A DNA stretch of 64,000 nt. It comes from Syngnathus acus. Taxonomy: Eukaryota > Chordata > Actinopteri > Syngnathiformes > Syngnathidae. How positions within the stretch are numbered: position 1 is the stretch's first letter; every line of letters starts with the position of its first letter. The stretch lies in assembly GCF_901709675.1 (NCBI RefSeq), contig NC_051104.1, positions 7,632,501-7,696,500 of the forward strand, written 5' to 3'. Below the pieces are notes generated by a model, which did no database searches, was not told where the DNA came from, and saw nothing but the letters and a program-made list of their open reading frames with translations. A program made the position numbers and the translations under genes. Positions 1 to 13,026 of this stretch are shown in pieces.

Positions 1-582
1 AATGCTGCCGGCGTGCACTTATGGAACAGAGTAAAAGTGTGTGACGTGGCCGATAAATAAAACAAAAAAGGGAATGTTGGGAACGGGAAAAAAAAACTGC
101 CAATTAGCCTTGCCTCAATTGTTGTATGGCATCCAATCATTTATGATAGTCTCTGCACTCATTTCTATAATTAATCTGTTGACTGGGATAGTACTTTGCA
201 ACAAACTGGGTTTATATTCTTTTTTCTGATCTTAATATAGAGAGGAGGGATTTGTGTGTCCCAATGACCCTAGCTGAATTCTGCCCCTGGTAGGGTTGCC
301 CATGGCAACAGGTCCTAGGAGGAAACATACAAAGCATAGCTCCAAAGCGAACTTTGGATAGTGAGTTACTCATCACCACCTCAAGTGTAGAATTGCTAAA
401 GTGATTGTCCCGTCATCATTTGTCCTAATGCGGAACAAGAAATGACAATACACTGTTATTGTGTCTCTGCAGTCTGATCTCAAGCATTAGTATTCTGTTC
501 AGGTGAGACAACTTGACTCAAGTCAAGATGAAAACAATGCTTGTCACCTCTGTTTTGCATTCACTCATGCACGCACACACTG

Positions 583-607
583 ACACACACACACACACAC
601 ACACACA
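583..607. repeat. (CA)n microsatellite
   Basis: An uninterrupted AC dinucleotide run of about 12 units, read directly from the sequence. Confidence 0.95.
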
Positions 608-1006
608 TACCTGGACAAAAGATGGTTAATAAGGCCACTCTTGAATGACAGGTGACATTTCATTATGGGGACATCATAGCACCACAGTGCAAATGTATCC
701 AGACATGACACGCGCCAGGTCACACAGCAGACACAGACAAGACAGAGCAAGTCAACTTTGCTGGAGGACTCAAAAATGAAACTGCGGACCCTCGTCCCTG
801 TCATCTTTGATTCCTCTAGACCACAAATCTTTGCAGAGAACTTCAATGAAAACAGACACACTAGTCTAGTCTGAACTCAGTTTTTGATCAGTATGCCATC
901 CTTGGAGAAAGAAAGACTGTCATATTCGCTATTGAATTATACCACCAAACTAAAGCTTGAGTTTGTGGTCACTGGTCGGAAAAAGCAAAAATATAAAATA
1001 GAGGGC

Positions 1007-1045
1007 AATAATAATAATAATAATCATTATTATCATCATCATCAA

Positions 1046-1106
<61 letters not shown>
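1007..1106. repeat. (AAT/ATT)n trinucleotide microsatellite
   Basis: About 100 bp of AAT units that change to ATC and then ATT units, followed by a GA dinucleotide run to about 1119. The array ends about 170 bp upstream of the eef1e1 start codon, so it lies at the edge of that promoter. Confidence 0.95.
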
Positions 1107-1177
1107 GAGAGAGAGAGAGCGACCACTGTCTCCACTGTCTCTCTCTTTCTCTGATGCAATATACAAGAGATTCCATC

Positions 1178-1276
1178 CTATTGGTCGAAAGAGCTGCCAT
1201 TCAAAGACAGAAAGGCGGGCTTAGAGAGCAAACAGCCAATCGAGTGATATGTTGATGACCTCCATCGTCAAGAACC
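1178..1276 (+). promoter_or_regulatory. eef1e1: Probable eef1e1 promoter: two CCAAT boxes and a GC box
   Basis: A reverse CCAAT box (ATTGG, 1180-1184), a GC box (GGCGGG, 1214-1219) and a forward CCAAT box (1236-1240) stand within 100 bp of the start codon. Paired CCAAT boxes of this kind are typical NF-Y sites in TATA-less housekeeping promoters. No TATA box is visible. The transcription start is not determined. Confidence 0.5.
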
Positions 1277-4200
1277 ATGGCGTTACGGGAGCTAGCATCG
1301 CTCGAGAAATATTTAGGACTGAAAAAAGCGAACAAATATAGTACCCGAGGGGACAAAAAGGTGACAAAAGCGTGCATGGGTATGGCGGTTAAAAGCGTCA
1401 TTTTGGTTGAAAGTTGACAAATGAAACATTGTGGATAGGAAGGTAATGCTAATAAGCTAGCCATGTGTTTCGCTATGCTGTGCTTTGTGTGAAAGGTGCA
1501 GCTTTCACGTCATTTGACAGTTGGCGTATGACATTTTTAGCTAACTTGACATGTGCATATACCAGCAGATCTACTTTTGCAGGTGTTTATTTACACTGCA
1601 CAATGGAACGCGTGCATGCTTGTCCATAAAGTGGGCTGTCACCGTGAACCAGTACATGATTGGTTATTTTGATGAGATTGTTGTATAGTGGATGTGATCA
1701 CCGGAATTTCTACTCTTATGGTGGAGGATATAGAAATTGTTTGTATAAAATTGTAGACCTCCCTACCTTCTTCCAGGTGCCTGTGCTGCAAAATAACAAT
1801 GGTCCTCCCCTGGTGGGCCTGATAACCATCGCCTGCCACCTGGTGAAAGAAGCCAAACGTCCTGAGCTGCTGGGGGATGCCGCAGAAGACAGAGCCGTGG
1901 TGCATCAGTGGCTGGAGTACAGAGTGAGCAAGTTGGACGGCTGTAACAAGGATGAAAGTAGAATGATACTCAAGGTAGGTGCTTGGAAAGTGCAAAAATG
2001 CAATTGTCTATTTGCAGGGGCTCCTGAAGTCTGTGTATTAGCCAGAGTGGACAAGCAGAGAACACAACCACATAATACATTTCTATTTAAATGTTCATAT
2101 TTCAACTGCTCTATCCTTCCAATGGATTTCAATGATATTATCAATGATAGTCTCAGGAAAGCTCCATCGTTAGCCTCAACCTTTTTGGTACTTTATGTTT
2201 GCGCAGTAATTCTCCAGTTTGGTGTTGACTCAATTCTCACATAAGAAGTTTTACTCGGTGCAAAAGGCTTTTGTAGTATTTCTGGAGCTCAAAAAAGAAA
2301 TTCCTCTGAGAGGCGCCTCAGCATTCCTCTCTCATTCGGAAGTACAGACAGTGTGCGCGTGCGTGTGCGCGTCTCGCACACACGACAGCAATACAGACTG
2401 ATGTATGGCCTTTCAGTGACATGGCCCCTCATGACAGGGAAAAATGCCTTAATGTGCCCGGCGCCAGTCAGCGTGAAATGGATCGCCAGCCACGAGTCTG
2501 CTGGACACTGGGCGCCTCTTGGCACTGTCCTGTCAGCATGAAGCGCGTATGTATGTGCGCACTTCTCACAGTGACACACACGGTCGTCGTGTGTCGAAGG
2601 AGTCACGCTGGGCGGCAGCATGTTATCTGGACAGGCCTCTTAAATATTTTAATGGTGCCACTTACAAAAGGAAGTCGCCTTGAGCATCTCAAGCTCTGGT
2701 GCCCAGCGCTCCCTCACTACCGTGACTGTCCTGCTGCGGCCAGCGCACCACTGGGGTTTTTTTTTTTTTGGAAACCTTTTCACCCCAGGGTGCAAACTGA
2801 AAACTCACACACTTTTCACACAGACGGCGGCTATTCCTGCAATGTGACAAGAGGAAAGTCAAACCGTTTGACCTTGGAATCCAAAGACCTTTCCACCTTC
2901 ATTTGCGATCGCATTTTTTTTCCCTTTGTGATTCGAAAATTGCTGTCTACCTCATTGCAACATGAATTTGCTTTCCATCAATTGATCAGCCCAAAGTCTT
3001 GACTTCATTTGTGTTATCTGCAAAGAATGAACAGCTGTATTTTTTCCAAGCAACACGCTTGTCGGAGGCAGCCGGAGAGCACCGCCTCCCTTCCAATGCT
3101 CGACTGGTCTTCAGCTCCATGGCTGTAGGCTACAAAGAGCAAGGATCTGATGGTGGAAGTCTGCAGTCTTCATGCCTTGTTTGGCATCAGCCACTTTTGC
3201 CGCACAATAACTCCATTTGCCCCCAAGATGCTCAGTGTGCATGGCGAGAGTTGCGCGCGGTGTACAAGTGCTAAAGATGGTCCCCCTCCCCTGGGACCAG
3301 CACTTCCGTGTCCCCAACTTTCGACAGCTTCATTAGATATGCAAAAAAGAGAGTTGGAGTCAACAAACAGCCTGTTTCGTGGCATCTGTGCTAAGTCGCC
3401 AGTCATGGACAAGGCACAAAGCCCCTCAGGATATACATGATTGCCTTCCTTATAGCGCACACACACGCAAGCGAGGATTCATTTAATGCACACAGCCAGA
3501 TACATATATAGGTTCATGAACCTGCTGTCATGCTTTCCTTTTTACAGTCAAAGTAGAGGATGACCGCAATAGAAATTCGATAAAGTCTTCTTTTTCTTGC
3601 CTAGAGAGTTGTCAACACGGGCTCAGTCAAAGGTTTTGCACAAAAAGTGATTTGCATTCAAACCAGGCTACAATCCACTTTTTTTTCTTTTTTTTTTTTT
3701 TATAAAGCTATTAAAAGAAGTTTTGAAATCTTTCATTTTCCCCTCCACACACACCTGATGTGTTTTGGTTTTATTTTTGCTCTTCCAGGACCTCAACCTC
3801 TACTTGCAAGACAAAGTTTGCATGGCCGGCAACAACTTCACTTTAGCAGATGTGCTCATGTACAATGGACTTCACCCGCTAATAGTGAGTTACCAATTTC
3901 TTGTATATCAATATATATAAGCACAGCACACCCAATTAGTCATTCATTTCGTTGTTTACTCAGTGCAGTTTGCAATCATTTATTCACATTGTCACGCACG
4001 GCACTGCAAAATGAACCCGAGGACATCAAAGTTTGGCAGTTTTTAGAATTTGAAAAAGTAAAGTGAGATCCCGTAAGGAGGTGTCAGTGGCTTTAAGCGT
4101 AGACCGAAGGTCAGCCTCCCCACCAGGCACAGCGTCACTTTGCTTTGGACTCAATGTTCCTTTTCACCTCAGGGACATTGAGTCCTGCCTGCCACTAGAT

Positions 4201-4595
4201 CTTTAAATGGTCATTTCACGCGCAACAACATTTCACAGTCATTAAAAGCGACTGATGTTTCCAGGCGATGATCTTGTCAGCTTCCAAATTCCATTTAATT
4301 GGATACCAAAAAGTATTTTCCAAGGACACGCTGACTTCTTGGTCTATGATTCATCTGCTGTTTAGTACAGTGTGACCTTCTTTTTTGTGACCGCTGTTAC
4401 CTTCAGCCCTGCATTGTGCTGATAATGACTCAATGTTCCTCTCGCTGCCAGATGGACTTGACTTTTCAGGAAAAGGAGCGGTACGTGAACGTGACCCGAT
4501 GGTTCGACCACATCCAACATGGCAGCGGCGTCCGACATCACCTCCCCCCGGTAGTTGTGCTCAGGAACGGAATTTACACCACAAAACACCATTGA
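1277..4595 (+). CDS. eef1e1: Eukaryotic translation elongation factor 1 epsilon 1 (AIMP3/p18), complete
   Basis: This gene encodes the AIMP3/p18 scaffold subunit of the cytoplasmic multi-tRNA-synthetase complex, known to dock methionyl-tRNA synthetase and to take part in the DNA-damage response. Four coding exons are joined: 1277-1360, 1777-1974, 3789-3884 and 4452-4595. The product is 173 aa (human 174). All introns are phase 0 with GT/AG ends. Start ATG 1277 sits in a strong context (agaaccATGG). Recognisable blocks are MALRELASLEKYLGL at the N-terminus, IACHLVKEAK and QWLEYRVSKLDG in exon 2, the GST-C-like NNFTLADVLMYNGLH in exon 3, and RYVNVTRWFDHIQH in exon 4. Only the GST-C-like half is well formed, as is usual for this family. 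bloc1s5 follows on the same strand about 10 kb downstream. The 3' UTR end is uncertain; the first clear AATAAA is at 6214. Confidence 0.95.
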
Positions 4596-4890
4596 AGCCT
4601 GGCCAGTCGACGGATCAAAAGTCTTATTTCCACCTTGAAAATTGTTCTCATTGAGCACGTGTCACATCAGTATCAGGATTCCAGAATCTTCATCTTTTGT
4701 TTTAACTGGACCGAGACGACGGTTTTTAAAAAGGCGCTCGAGCTGTCGTCGGATGGCTTCTCCCCCCCCCCACCACTTGTCTTGTTGCATCATTGACTTT
4801 TGACATCCTTTCACAGCCTGCAAGATGGCTTAACCTTGGCTACATAAACAGTCAAGCAGTTGTTTCATGTTATTTGTTGCAGGTTTGGTG

Positions 4891-5045
4891 TTGTGTGGTG
4901 TTTTTTTTTTTAAAGGGAAACTATTATAATTGCTTCTTACTTAATACAAAGGTGTTCTCAGTGACAATGTTGTGTGGTGTGTGTTTTTTGACGGGAAACT
5001 ATTAGAATTGCTTCTCATTTAATACAAAGGTGTTCTCAGTGACAA
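4891..5045. repeat. Two-copy tandem duplication, 79-bp period
   Basis: The segment from TTGTGTGGTG through GGTGTTCTCAGTGACAA occurs at 4891 and again at 4970. The copies differ by a few substitutions and by the length of a T run. Confidence 0.9.
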
Positions 5046-6213
5046 GTGAACAAAGGACAGCCAGCGTTTGTCATGTATCAGTATTCACTCAAAATGTCTC
5101 GCCACCCTAAAAAATGTTTTCCGATGGTCATGTAAAGCTCCGATGTTTCACAGGCCTGCATTTTGTGTACCATCACATGGCTGCGCTTTGCCCCACTTCC
5201 TCAGTGGACAGCGGCGGCGGCAAGCAGTCGAGCATCAGACCTAGAGTCAAGAGATCAGACCAAGGCTCTGCTCAAGTCCCAATAAGCACCACTGTTGATG
5301 CTGCAGGCCAGGCAGAGGGCAGCGGGCTCACCAGCTGCCACACACACACAGCCAGCCAAGGCCCGAGCCCCGACTCCCCTTGGGCGACAGTCAGCCACTG
5401 TGTGTCACTTCAACCCTCACACTACCAAGGGGGCATCGAGAGAGAAGGACGAAGCCAGGCAGGCAGCCATGGAGAGAAGAGAGAGAGAGGAGAAAAGAGC
5501 ACCCGGAAGCCGAGGGATCTATTTATGATGTGAGCAATGATCCCCACGTCTTCTGGGTGTTCGCATTTGGAGCAATTAATAGTCATCAAGGTGAGCGCTA
5601 ACGTCGACGGAAGGGATGCAAGTACCAATTTGTCTTCTAAAATGGTTTTCGTCTTGTTTTGCAAAAACACTGAAATATGACTTGAGCAATTATACTCTGG
5701 TCAATCAAACGATTTGCAACTACAATATGATCAAAATGATGGACTATTTTGTCATCAGGCGAGCCAACAGCAATAGCAACGCATCAAAGGAGACCCCTGT
5801 CATAAAATCCGGTGCCTGCTTGTGTTTTCTCACCATTTGTTTTACGTCAATCCCAGTGTTGGGAAAAAAAAGTGTTACAAAGATGTAAGTAGAGGGAAAA
5901 TGGCTGGCGGTCATCCATTCGGCCCTTGTGACTAGATGGGGCACTTTGCGGTGTTGGGAGCCATTAAAGCCGCCTTTGTCTTCTTGCTTGTGTTAACATT
6001 TAGTCGGAATGTTGTGCTGTCAAGACTTCCCACCGCAAAACTTGCCTCTGGATGTATTTCTAAATTCATTTGTGTTTCTGATGATGCCATGATTCCTTGT
6101 TTTCTCTGTATGATTAATAACGTGCTTCATGGAAAATGAAAAAGTGAATCGAAAAGCTTTTTCTTAACTCATTATGAAGTTCGCAGAAAGCCGGCCCTTT
6201 ATATGTAAATACA

Positions 6214-6219
6214 AATAAA
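6214..6219 (+). terminator. eef1e1: Possible eef1e1 poly(A) signal (AATAAA)
   Basis: This is the first canonical AATAAA I found downstream of the eef1e1 stop, about 1.6 kb away. Because of the distance, an earlier non-canonical signal may be the one used. Confidence 0.3.
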
Positions 6220-6354
6220 TATTTCAAATTATTTAAGAATATGACCTGGTTTTTTTTTTTCTTTTTTAGTCAACAAGCGAACACACATTGACCTTGAGCG
6301 CGCAAAGGAATTCAAGTAAGAGTTGGCTAAAACACGACAACACCTGCAGACATC

Positions 6355-6511
6355 TGCGAATAACAAGCCCTGCCTAGAAATATTGGCAATGTCCTCATTT
6401 TAGGAGAAAATTCTCATATCGGGCCAATAATGTGCGAATAACAAGCCTTGCCCAGAAATACTGGCAATGTCATCATTTTGAGGAGAAAATTCTCATATTG
6501 TGCCAAAAGTT
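6355..6511. repeat. Two-copy tandem duplication, 78-bp period
   Basis: A unit starting TGCGAATAACAAGCC at 6355 is repeated at 6433 with scattered substitutions. Both copies contain GGAGAAAATTCTCATAT, which is itself a short inverted repeat (GAGAAAATTCTC). Confidence 0.9.
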
Positions 6512-7671
6512 TCTATCCATACAGATCATGATTTATGGAAGGATGCTTCTTTGAGTTGAGTCAGGAATTCTGTGTCCTCTTTTTAAAAAAAAACATCAAT
6601 TGTACTTTGAAGCGGTTCCCGAATGGGCTTTGAGCAGCTTGTGTCAACCCTGGTGGGAAGGTGACGGGTGAAAAGAGTCAAGTGTTCCCCACATGCTCCG
6701 TCAACACCTTTTGCCAATCCCATGAGCTGCATTTGAAAGTTGCACAGACGCCACGCCACCAGCCCTTTCATTGCCTCGTCATCGTGAGGCCACGCATCGG
6801 CCGCGACGTGTGCTAAGATGAGGGCGGCGTCTCTGGCTGACTGAATCCCCTCAACGCCAAATGGTGCGGAGGGAGGCCAGTGTTAGCGTGTCATAAGCTC
6901 TTTTGACAGCTCTTATTGTTGTGCGCTTACACAGTGTGACAGTTGTACCATGCGCCTGTAAAGATGCCATCTGATTGTCTATTGCAATTACACCCCATTG
7001 AAGAAGGGTGCGGGGACGTTGGTTTGGCTTGGGATATTCTTCCACTCTACTTCAAGACTATCAATAGAACATGGCCAATTGTTTTTTCATCTACCCTTTC
7101 CATCCCAACGACCTACTTGACCTCTGAACAGAACTTCTAATACTGGCTGTGCCTCATTCACGGCTTATGTAAGTTTCCCAGGTGTGGGACCAAGCCAGTG
7201 TATGATGCACATCAATCAGGGAGACGGCTGGCTGATTCGGCACGTAAGGTGCTGAGGTACATATGTGTGACCCGCGGCAAGGAGATTGCGCAACCTGGAG
7301 TGTGTGGATGTTGCTGAATTAGCCGCCTGGATCGCTCGTCACCACGCTGTGATGTTCCTTTGCGTATGCACGTGGAAGTGGCTGCGTGTTGGGGAAACGT
7401 GACTTAGAGCGAAGGAAGTAAGACATCAATTAGTTTTTTGTTTCAAGCCAAAGCAAAAGTGTCACATCAGTCCATCATTACGCTACATCGCGCTTCTAAG
7501 TTTCCCGTCATTCACCAACAACAAGCGGTCAGTGATCGATTGCCGGACCTTCCATAAAGTACTGGCGGACTGGCCACTTTTGAATCTATATTTGCACTTC
7601 TATCCATATCTCACTTTGCTCATTTTCAAATGGTCCATCCAATTAGAAGCCCCCTGTGTCGTCATCATGGG

Positions 7672-7731
7672 CAGCCAAGCCAAGCCAAGCCAAGCCAAGC
7701 CAAGCCAAGCCAAGCCAAGCCAAGCCAAGCC
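7672..7731. repeat. (AAGCC)n pentanucleotide array
   Basis: Eleven perfect AAGCC units in a row from 7677 to 7731. The array is uninterrupted, which suggests recent expansion. Confidence 0.95.
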
Positions 7732-10366
7732 TCCCGCCCCTGTGCGTCTGCTCCATCCTAGCAAGCAACCCCAGAGGTCATGTCACTTAACTTCAGCCTG
7801 CCCCCCTGCACTAATAGGTTGTGAGAGGACGCCTGCAGGGAAGTTGACTTCTCCCTGAGAAGTGATACTAAAGGTAATTGCGACTGAAACCTGGTTAGGG
7901 TTTGGGCTGGGGTGCATTTCAAATAGGCATAGTGCTACTATTATGGGGGGCATGGGTGGGCAGAGAGCACTGCCCTTAGCTATTTCCTGTAATGTGACTA
8001 CCATGGGAGGGGGGGAAAAAAAGTAACAGTCGTCTTATTTACATAATTCGCATCTGCATACGTCACGGGGCTGGTGAATGTTTAGCCGCTGTCTTTTCTT
8101 ATTAGAATGGATGGGTTTTTAATTTCAGCCGACTCATCTCATTTATCTCAACCTGCAGTTAAATGGGCTCTTTCGCAATGTGCCTTATTTGCCTAATGAA
8201 TGAATCAAATCAAGGGAGTAGGAGCTGGTGACGGGTTCATAGAACAACTTTTCATTTGATTCATTTTGAATAAGAGTAGTTATGTGGAATGACCCATCTA
8301 AGTTATTTGGAATGACTTCATCTGGAAAGAATTTAATACTGTTGTTAACATTTCACAAATAAACACATTCCCTTTGGCAAGAATGAATCCAGATAGAAAA
8401 GAAAGGTCTGCATTCTAAAGATAACTCTTTTTCCGTTTCTTATTAGAAGCGCTGCAGCCAGTACACAGAAAAGCTTTTCTTGTAAAGGCTGTGGATTTCA
8501 ATGAAATGTGATGTAGTGTTCAGCTATTATGTAAACTGGTATTTTTATTTCGTTTTCCATTTTTGCTGTTGAGCCTTTTCTGGCTTCAGATTGCGGTGGG
8601 ATCATAACTTCAATCTAAACCCCCACCCACATCAAAATCAAGACTAACAATTACTCAGCAGTAACATTTTAAAAAATCTCATTATTTATTTGGGTGGAAG
8701 AAATAATAGACCACATGCTTTGCTTATTGGTTTTTTGAAATGAATGGCTGCAACTATTGCAAGTCAGATGCCGTTGCCTTCGAATTGCTACTGTATCAAA
8801 TAAATATTTGGAGTTATTAATATTGGGATTGATTATTCTGGTGAATGAATTGATTTGAGCTCAAACAAGAGCTATTTTGTATTTCAGTAACCATGCCTGA
8901 GGGAAGATCTCAAGTTTAAGCCGCACGCCATTTGCACTCAAGCTTCTGACAAGATGGTTTAAGCGCACGCGTTTCATCTGTAAACCTCATAGGGTGAGTT
9001 TTAAGTCGAGTTGGTGCTATGGCGTTGACCACAATTAACAGAACGCCATTAAAATTATTCATAAGAGCATCAATTGAACCATTGTGTAAGGGGAAAGAAG
9101 GGAAGCAGTTGCCAGAGGCAGCAGCAGCAGCAACAGCAGGCATGGAGAAGCAAAAACGTAAGTTACTAGATGCATGCAAATTCTCCATTTTGCTAGGTGT
9201 GAAATGAATTAGGATAGCAAAATAGTTGGCCACGCTGTCAGTGTGGATGCACGGGCCTTGACTTACACTTTGGAAATAAGTTGGCCAATTTGGGAAGCAA
9301 TCAAGGATTCTTATGAGTGAGCTCCCATGCTAAAACAGTAAAGACAACATACAGTTGACTCAAAAGTCAATGCCTTTTTGGTGACCCCGGGGGGGCTTAC
9401 ACTTACTGCAGTGTGTCTTAGTAACAGCATTTGATCCTCCAGAAGAAAAAAAAGAAAAGAAAAGGGAAAAACACTTCATTCAGGCCAGATTTCACAGCAC
9501 ATGACACACAGCTGATCAGTGGCACCCGAAGAAAAGGGGGCGTGAAATTGACATTTGGAAAGGAAAACACAAAGTCATCTCTGTGTCTCCTGATCTCCTC
9601 CTATCGCACACACATGCACGCATTCAACGATGAAGAAAAATTTGGAGCCATGGGAAAAAAAACGCCTGTCTTTGAAGTGCACTACTTGGGGGTGTAGGTG
9701 GGAGCGTTCATAGAAAGATGGATGATGAGATGGATGGAGAGAGGACAGCAGACAGATTGAGGGGGTGCTGATAGCTTCCACAATAGGCTCCAGTGTGTGG
9801 CACTTGGCTTCACAACAAACACCTCTTCAACTTTTTTTTAACCACTCATAACACATGTTAGATTTCAGTGACAGACATCCAAACGTACACACACAGGTCA
9901 GACCCTGAGGGGGCGGGCGTCTTTTATGACTCTGGCGGACTACCTTGTGACTTTCACAGTTGTCATGTTCTTTTTTTCACATCTAATTGATCATATGACC
10001 TCAGGGATTGTGCAAGTATAAATATTCACTGTATTAATTAGTTGTTAGTTAAACTACAGTGTGGAATGGATTCCCATTTTTGGGTTTTCGCACTGAATAA
10101 TGCATACATAATGAAATGTGTGGTTCTGATTGAATTCTTTCATTTTTGGATTAAAAAAATGGATTTAATCCACATATTAAAAAAAACTTCATTAAGATCC
10201 AAAACAGCTTTTCCCCAGTTCTTTGTCTTCCTTTTTTCTTTTCCTACTCCTCGCCGACAAAAGTCCTTCAGGTGAGTGTGACATGAGAAAAAGAAGTGGC
10301 CTCACCTTGCGGCTGCATCTGAAGTGTAAGTCATCTGCACCCTGCCGCCACGTTTGGCTTTGGGTG

Positions 10367-10386
10367 ACACACACACACACACACAC
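10367..10386. repeat. (CA)n microsatellite
   Basis: Ten AC units following a TGGGTG context. Confidence 0.9.
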
Positions 10387-12486
10387 TGTGCCCTGGCTGC
10401 CTCCATTACACTCATGTTGGTGTCCTCTCAACTGTGCTCCTATGGGCCAGCGTCACTGTCAGGACTGACTCAAGTTTAGTCAAGGACATTAAGAGAGCAC
10501 CTCTGGGGAGGGAGAAAACATCACAAGTGAAGAAAGGGAATCTCTCACGACTACTTTATTGCTTTATGTTTTGCCCAAATAGGTATGTAACTTTTCATCT
10601 ATCTGTCCGGCGGTCCGTCCAGCCGTCTGTCTGCCTATCCAGCCGTCCGTCCGACACGTCAAGTCAACTTATAAATGGCTTTAAAAAAATCAAATTTGTG
10701 CGCAAGTGCTTGACTTGCCCACCATGACTGCACCTGGCATACAATATGCTCGAGTTAAAAATCATCTCATTCTAATTTTTCCAAATGTTTTGCCAAATGA
10801 ACATAACCAATCGTTTCTTTTCAAGTCATATTAAAAAAAGCAAATTGATTTTCGTTTCGAACATCCATCCATACTAAATCTAATTTGTGGTCACATGATG
10901 CACAACGACAAGTTTTCTATCAAAGTTCATCTGCTCTGGTGTACACAGTCAGTCTGTGTTTGTTTGAGCTTCTTTAGTGTGTGTCCAAGAGTGAGAAGTT
11001 TCAACAAACCCAAAAAGTCTTGGTGGGACTCCTGGGCGACTTGCCCTTGGCACTTTGTTTGCGTTCATATGTGCATCTTGATCAACACGCGCCAAACAAA
11101 TACTAAGCTCACCTCTCCCAAGTGGAGTTGTTTTTTTTGACTCCAAAAGCAAGCTCATTTAATAAGAAGCCACCCCACCCCCATTCTCGCTCTTCCCCGA
11201 CCGACGAGAGGCCAAATCTCTTCAGCATTTCCAGCCCTGTGAGCTAATTTGACAGCTCACGGGGGTGACGCTGATTCCAGTTCGCCGAGACAGGTACCCT
11301 AGGGCTAGCCAGCTGGATCGCAGTGGATGCTTACAGATTTGGCTTTAGATTCATGCTGGGTGTCATCTGTCTCTTTGGGCTGGCGAAGAATTTTTGTGTG
11401 AGCGCGTGCGTGCATGCATGTGTGTGTCCGCCCTGACATCATGTGCCTGAGCAGTTTGTGCCTGGCAGGCTTTGTCTGTCCAGGTTGGCCATCAAACACA
11501 GCCAGCGTGGCCCTAATCTGACGAGGCACCGCTCCAAACATGCCACAGCAGCAAGAAGTGTGCGCATGTGTATGTTTGTGCATCATGTGTGACCTCAGGG
11601 TGCATCGCCTTTGATACACACACACACCAAAAAATCTATTTGATTATTATTCCTGCTCCTTGCCTTCTTGCTCCGGCCCACGTCCACTTTCACCTGCCGC
11701 GCAAACTTCACAAGGCGTCAAGAAATCGAGTTTTTGCACGTTCTACTGCACAGGCAGCAATTAGCTCCACTCCAAACAAAAGTACACGCCGCCGCCACTT
11801 GGATTGTGGGCACTTCAACAGGTCCAGAGTGTCCTCTCAAGCCTGTTGCCCTCAGTCAGAGCAAAGGCCATCCATCCGTCCCAACGCTGGGACGGGCGGG
11901 AGAGGACAGACAGGGGGGTGGGGGACGAGCCCCCATGGGGAAAAATGACATTCCAGTTCCTGTTAATCTCCAGGATGAGCCCCCAAATGGCGCTTGACGC
12001 TGATGCTTACCGACACGCTGAGCTCGTCCAACTCTCTGACACTCGGTCGTACATAAAGAAAGGGTTCTCCCTGAGCTCAAGCTGAGATTCCTTTGACAAG
12101 GTTTCATTCCCGTCTTGCAGCTAAAGAGATAAAAATGTTCCCTGAAAAGTGCATATGTTGATTTTCAAGCCACCGCTTTGACTTCCCATCATGCCTTGGG
12201 ATAGAGCAGTGACAGCAAGGAGTCACGCGACATGCACTTCCTTTTGCAAAGTACCACCGTCTGTAGGACTGATCCTGATAAAGAGGATCTGGAGGTAAAG
12301 GGGGGTGTTGAGGATCCTGGAACCAACAGTGAGTGAGCACCCAAGCCCTGCTTCAACCCCCCACCTGTTGTGAAGCATGATGCATTGAGTGGCAGTGAGC
12401 GTATTGTGAGCTGTAAGAGGCGGGCCACTGCCCCCACCCCATCCCACCACACCCCCCTGGACCTTTAGTGTCAGGACCTGAAAGAG

Positions 12487-12509
12487 ACACACACACACAC
12501 ACACACACA
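12487..12509. repeat. (CA)n microsatellite
   Basis: About 11 AC units, uninterrupted. Confidence 0.9.
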
Positions 12510-13006
12510 AAGACAAACACATGCATGCGTGTGAGAGCGAGCCAGAGAGCATCCAGGGCAGATGCACAAGAGCAGTGTGCATAAGTGTTAAACCACACTT
12601 AAAGCAACCACCCACCAAGTAGAATTCTTCATTTAAGTCAAAGTAAAAAGGCATCACTTCTAATAAATATTGAAAAATAAATGAACTCATAAATTCAAGT
12701 TAAGTGAGTGGGAAATAAATGGTCATCACTTTTATGATTGCTGGCTGAGATATACACACATTGCGTTTTGTTGTTCTGTCTTGTGACGTTTTTGGATAGA
12801 ATGTGTGCAGAGGTGTCAAATAAAAAAAACACATTTTCTTAATAAAGCTGAAGGATGAGAAATAAAAACAAAAAAACAGCTCTTGCACTCGCTCGCTCGC
12901 AGGATGTAGCAGCGCATTTGTAGAACATTCCTTGCAAATTATGATGCAGAGGGACATATAGTATTTGCTTGTTATGTTGATGCTAACTGTTGCAATTTGA
13001 CTGAAT

Positions 13007-13026
13007 GGGGGGGGGGGGGGGGGGGG
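13007..13026 (+). repeat. 20-base homopolymer G run
   Basis: Twenty consecutive G residues. A run this long can form a G-quadruplex and is prone to sequencing-length error. Confidence 0.9.

Larger units (their letters stand above)
1..1276. other. 5' flank of eef1e1, no gene seen
   Basis: No coding exon is recognisable here. The stretch holds a CA microsatellite (583-607), a long AAT/ATT array (1007-1106) followed by a short GA run, and the probable eef1e1 promoter just upstream of the start codon. Reading frames across the ATT array give poly-leucine or poly-isoleucine and are repeat artefacts. Confidence 0.7.

Noticed and set aside
884-1166. Frames encoding poly-leucine and poly-isoleucine
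   Set aside because: They are translations of the ATT/AAT microsatellite on the two strands.
2421-3002. A 193-codon open frame on the + strand inside eef1e1 intron 2
   Set aside because: It has no family similarity I can recognise, crosses no splice sites, and lies wholly inside an intron of a well-supported gene.
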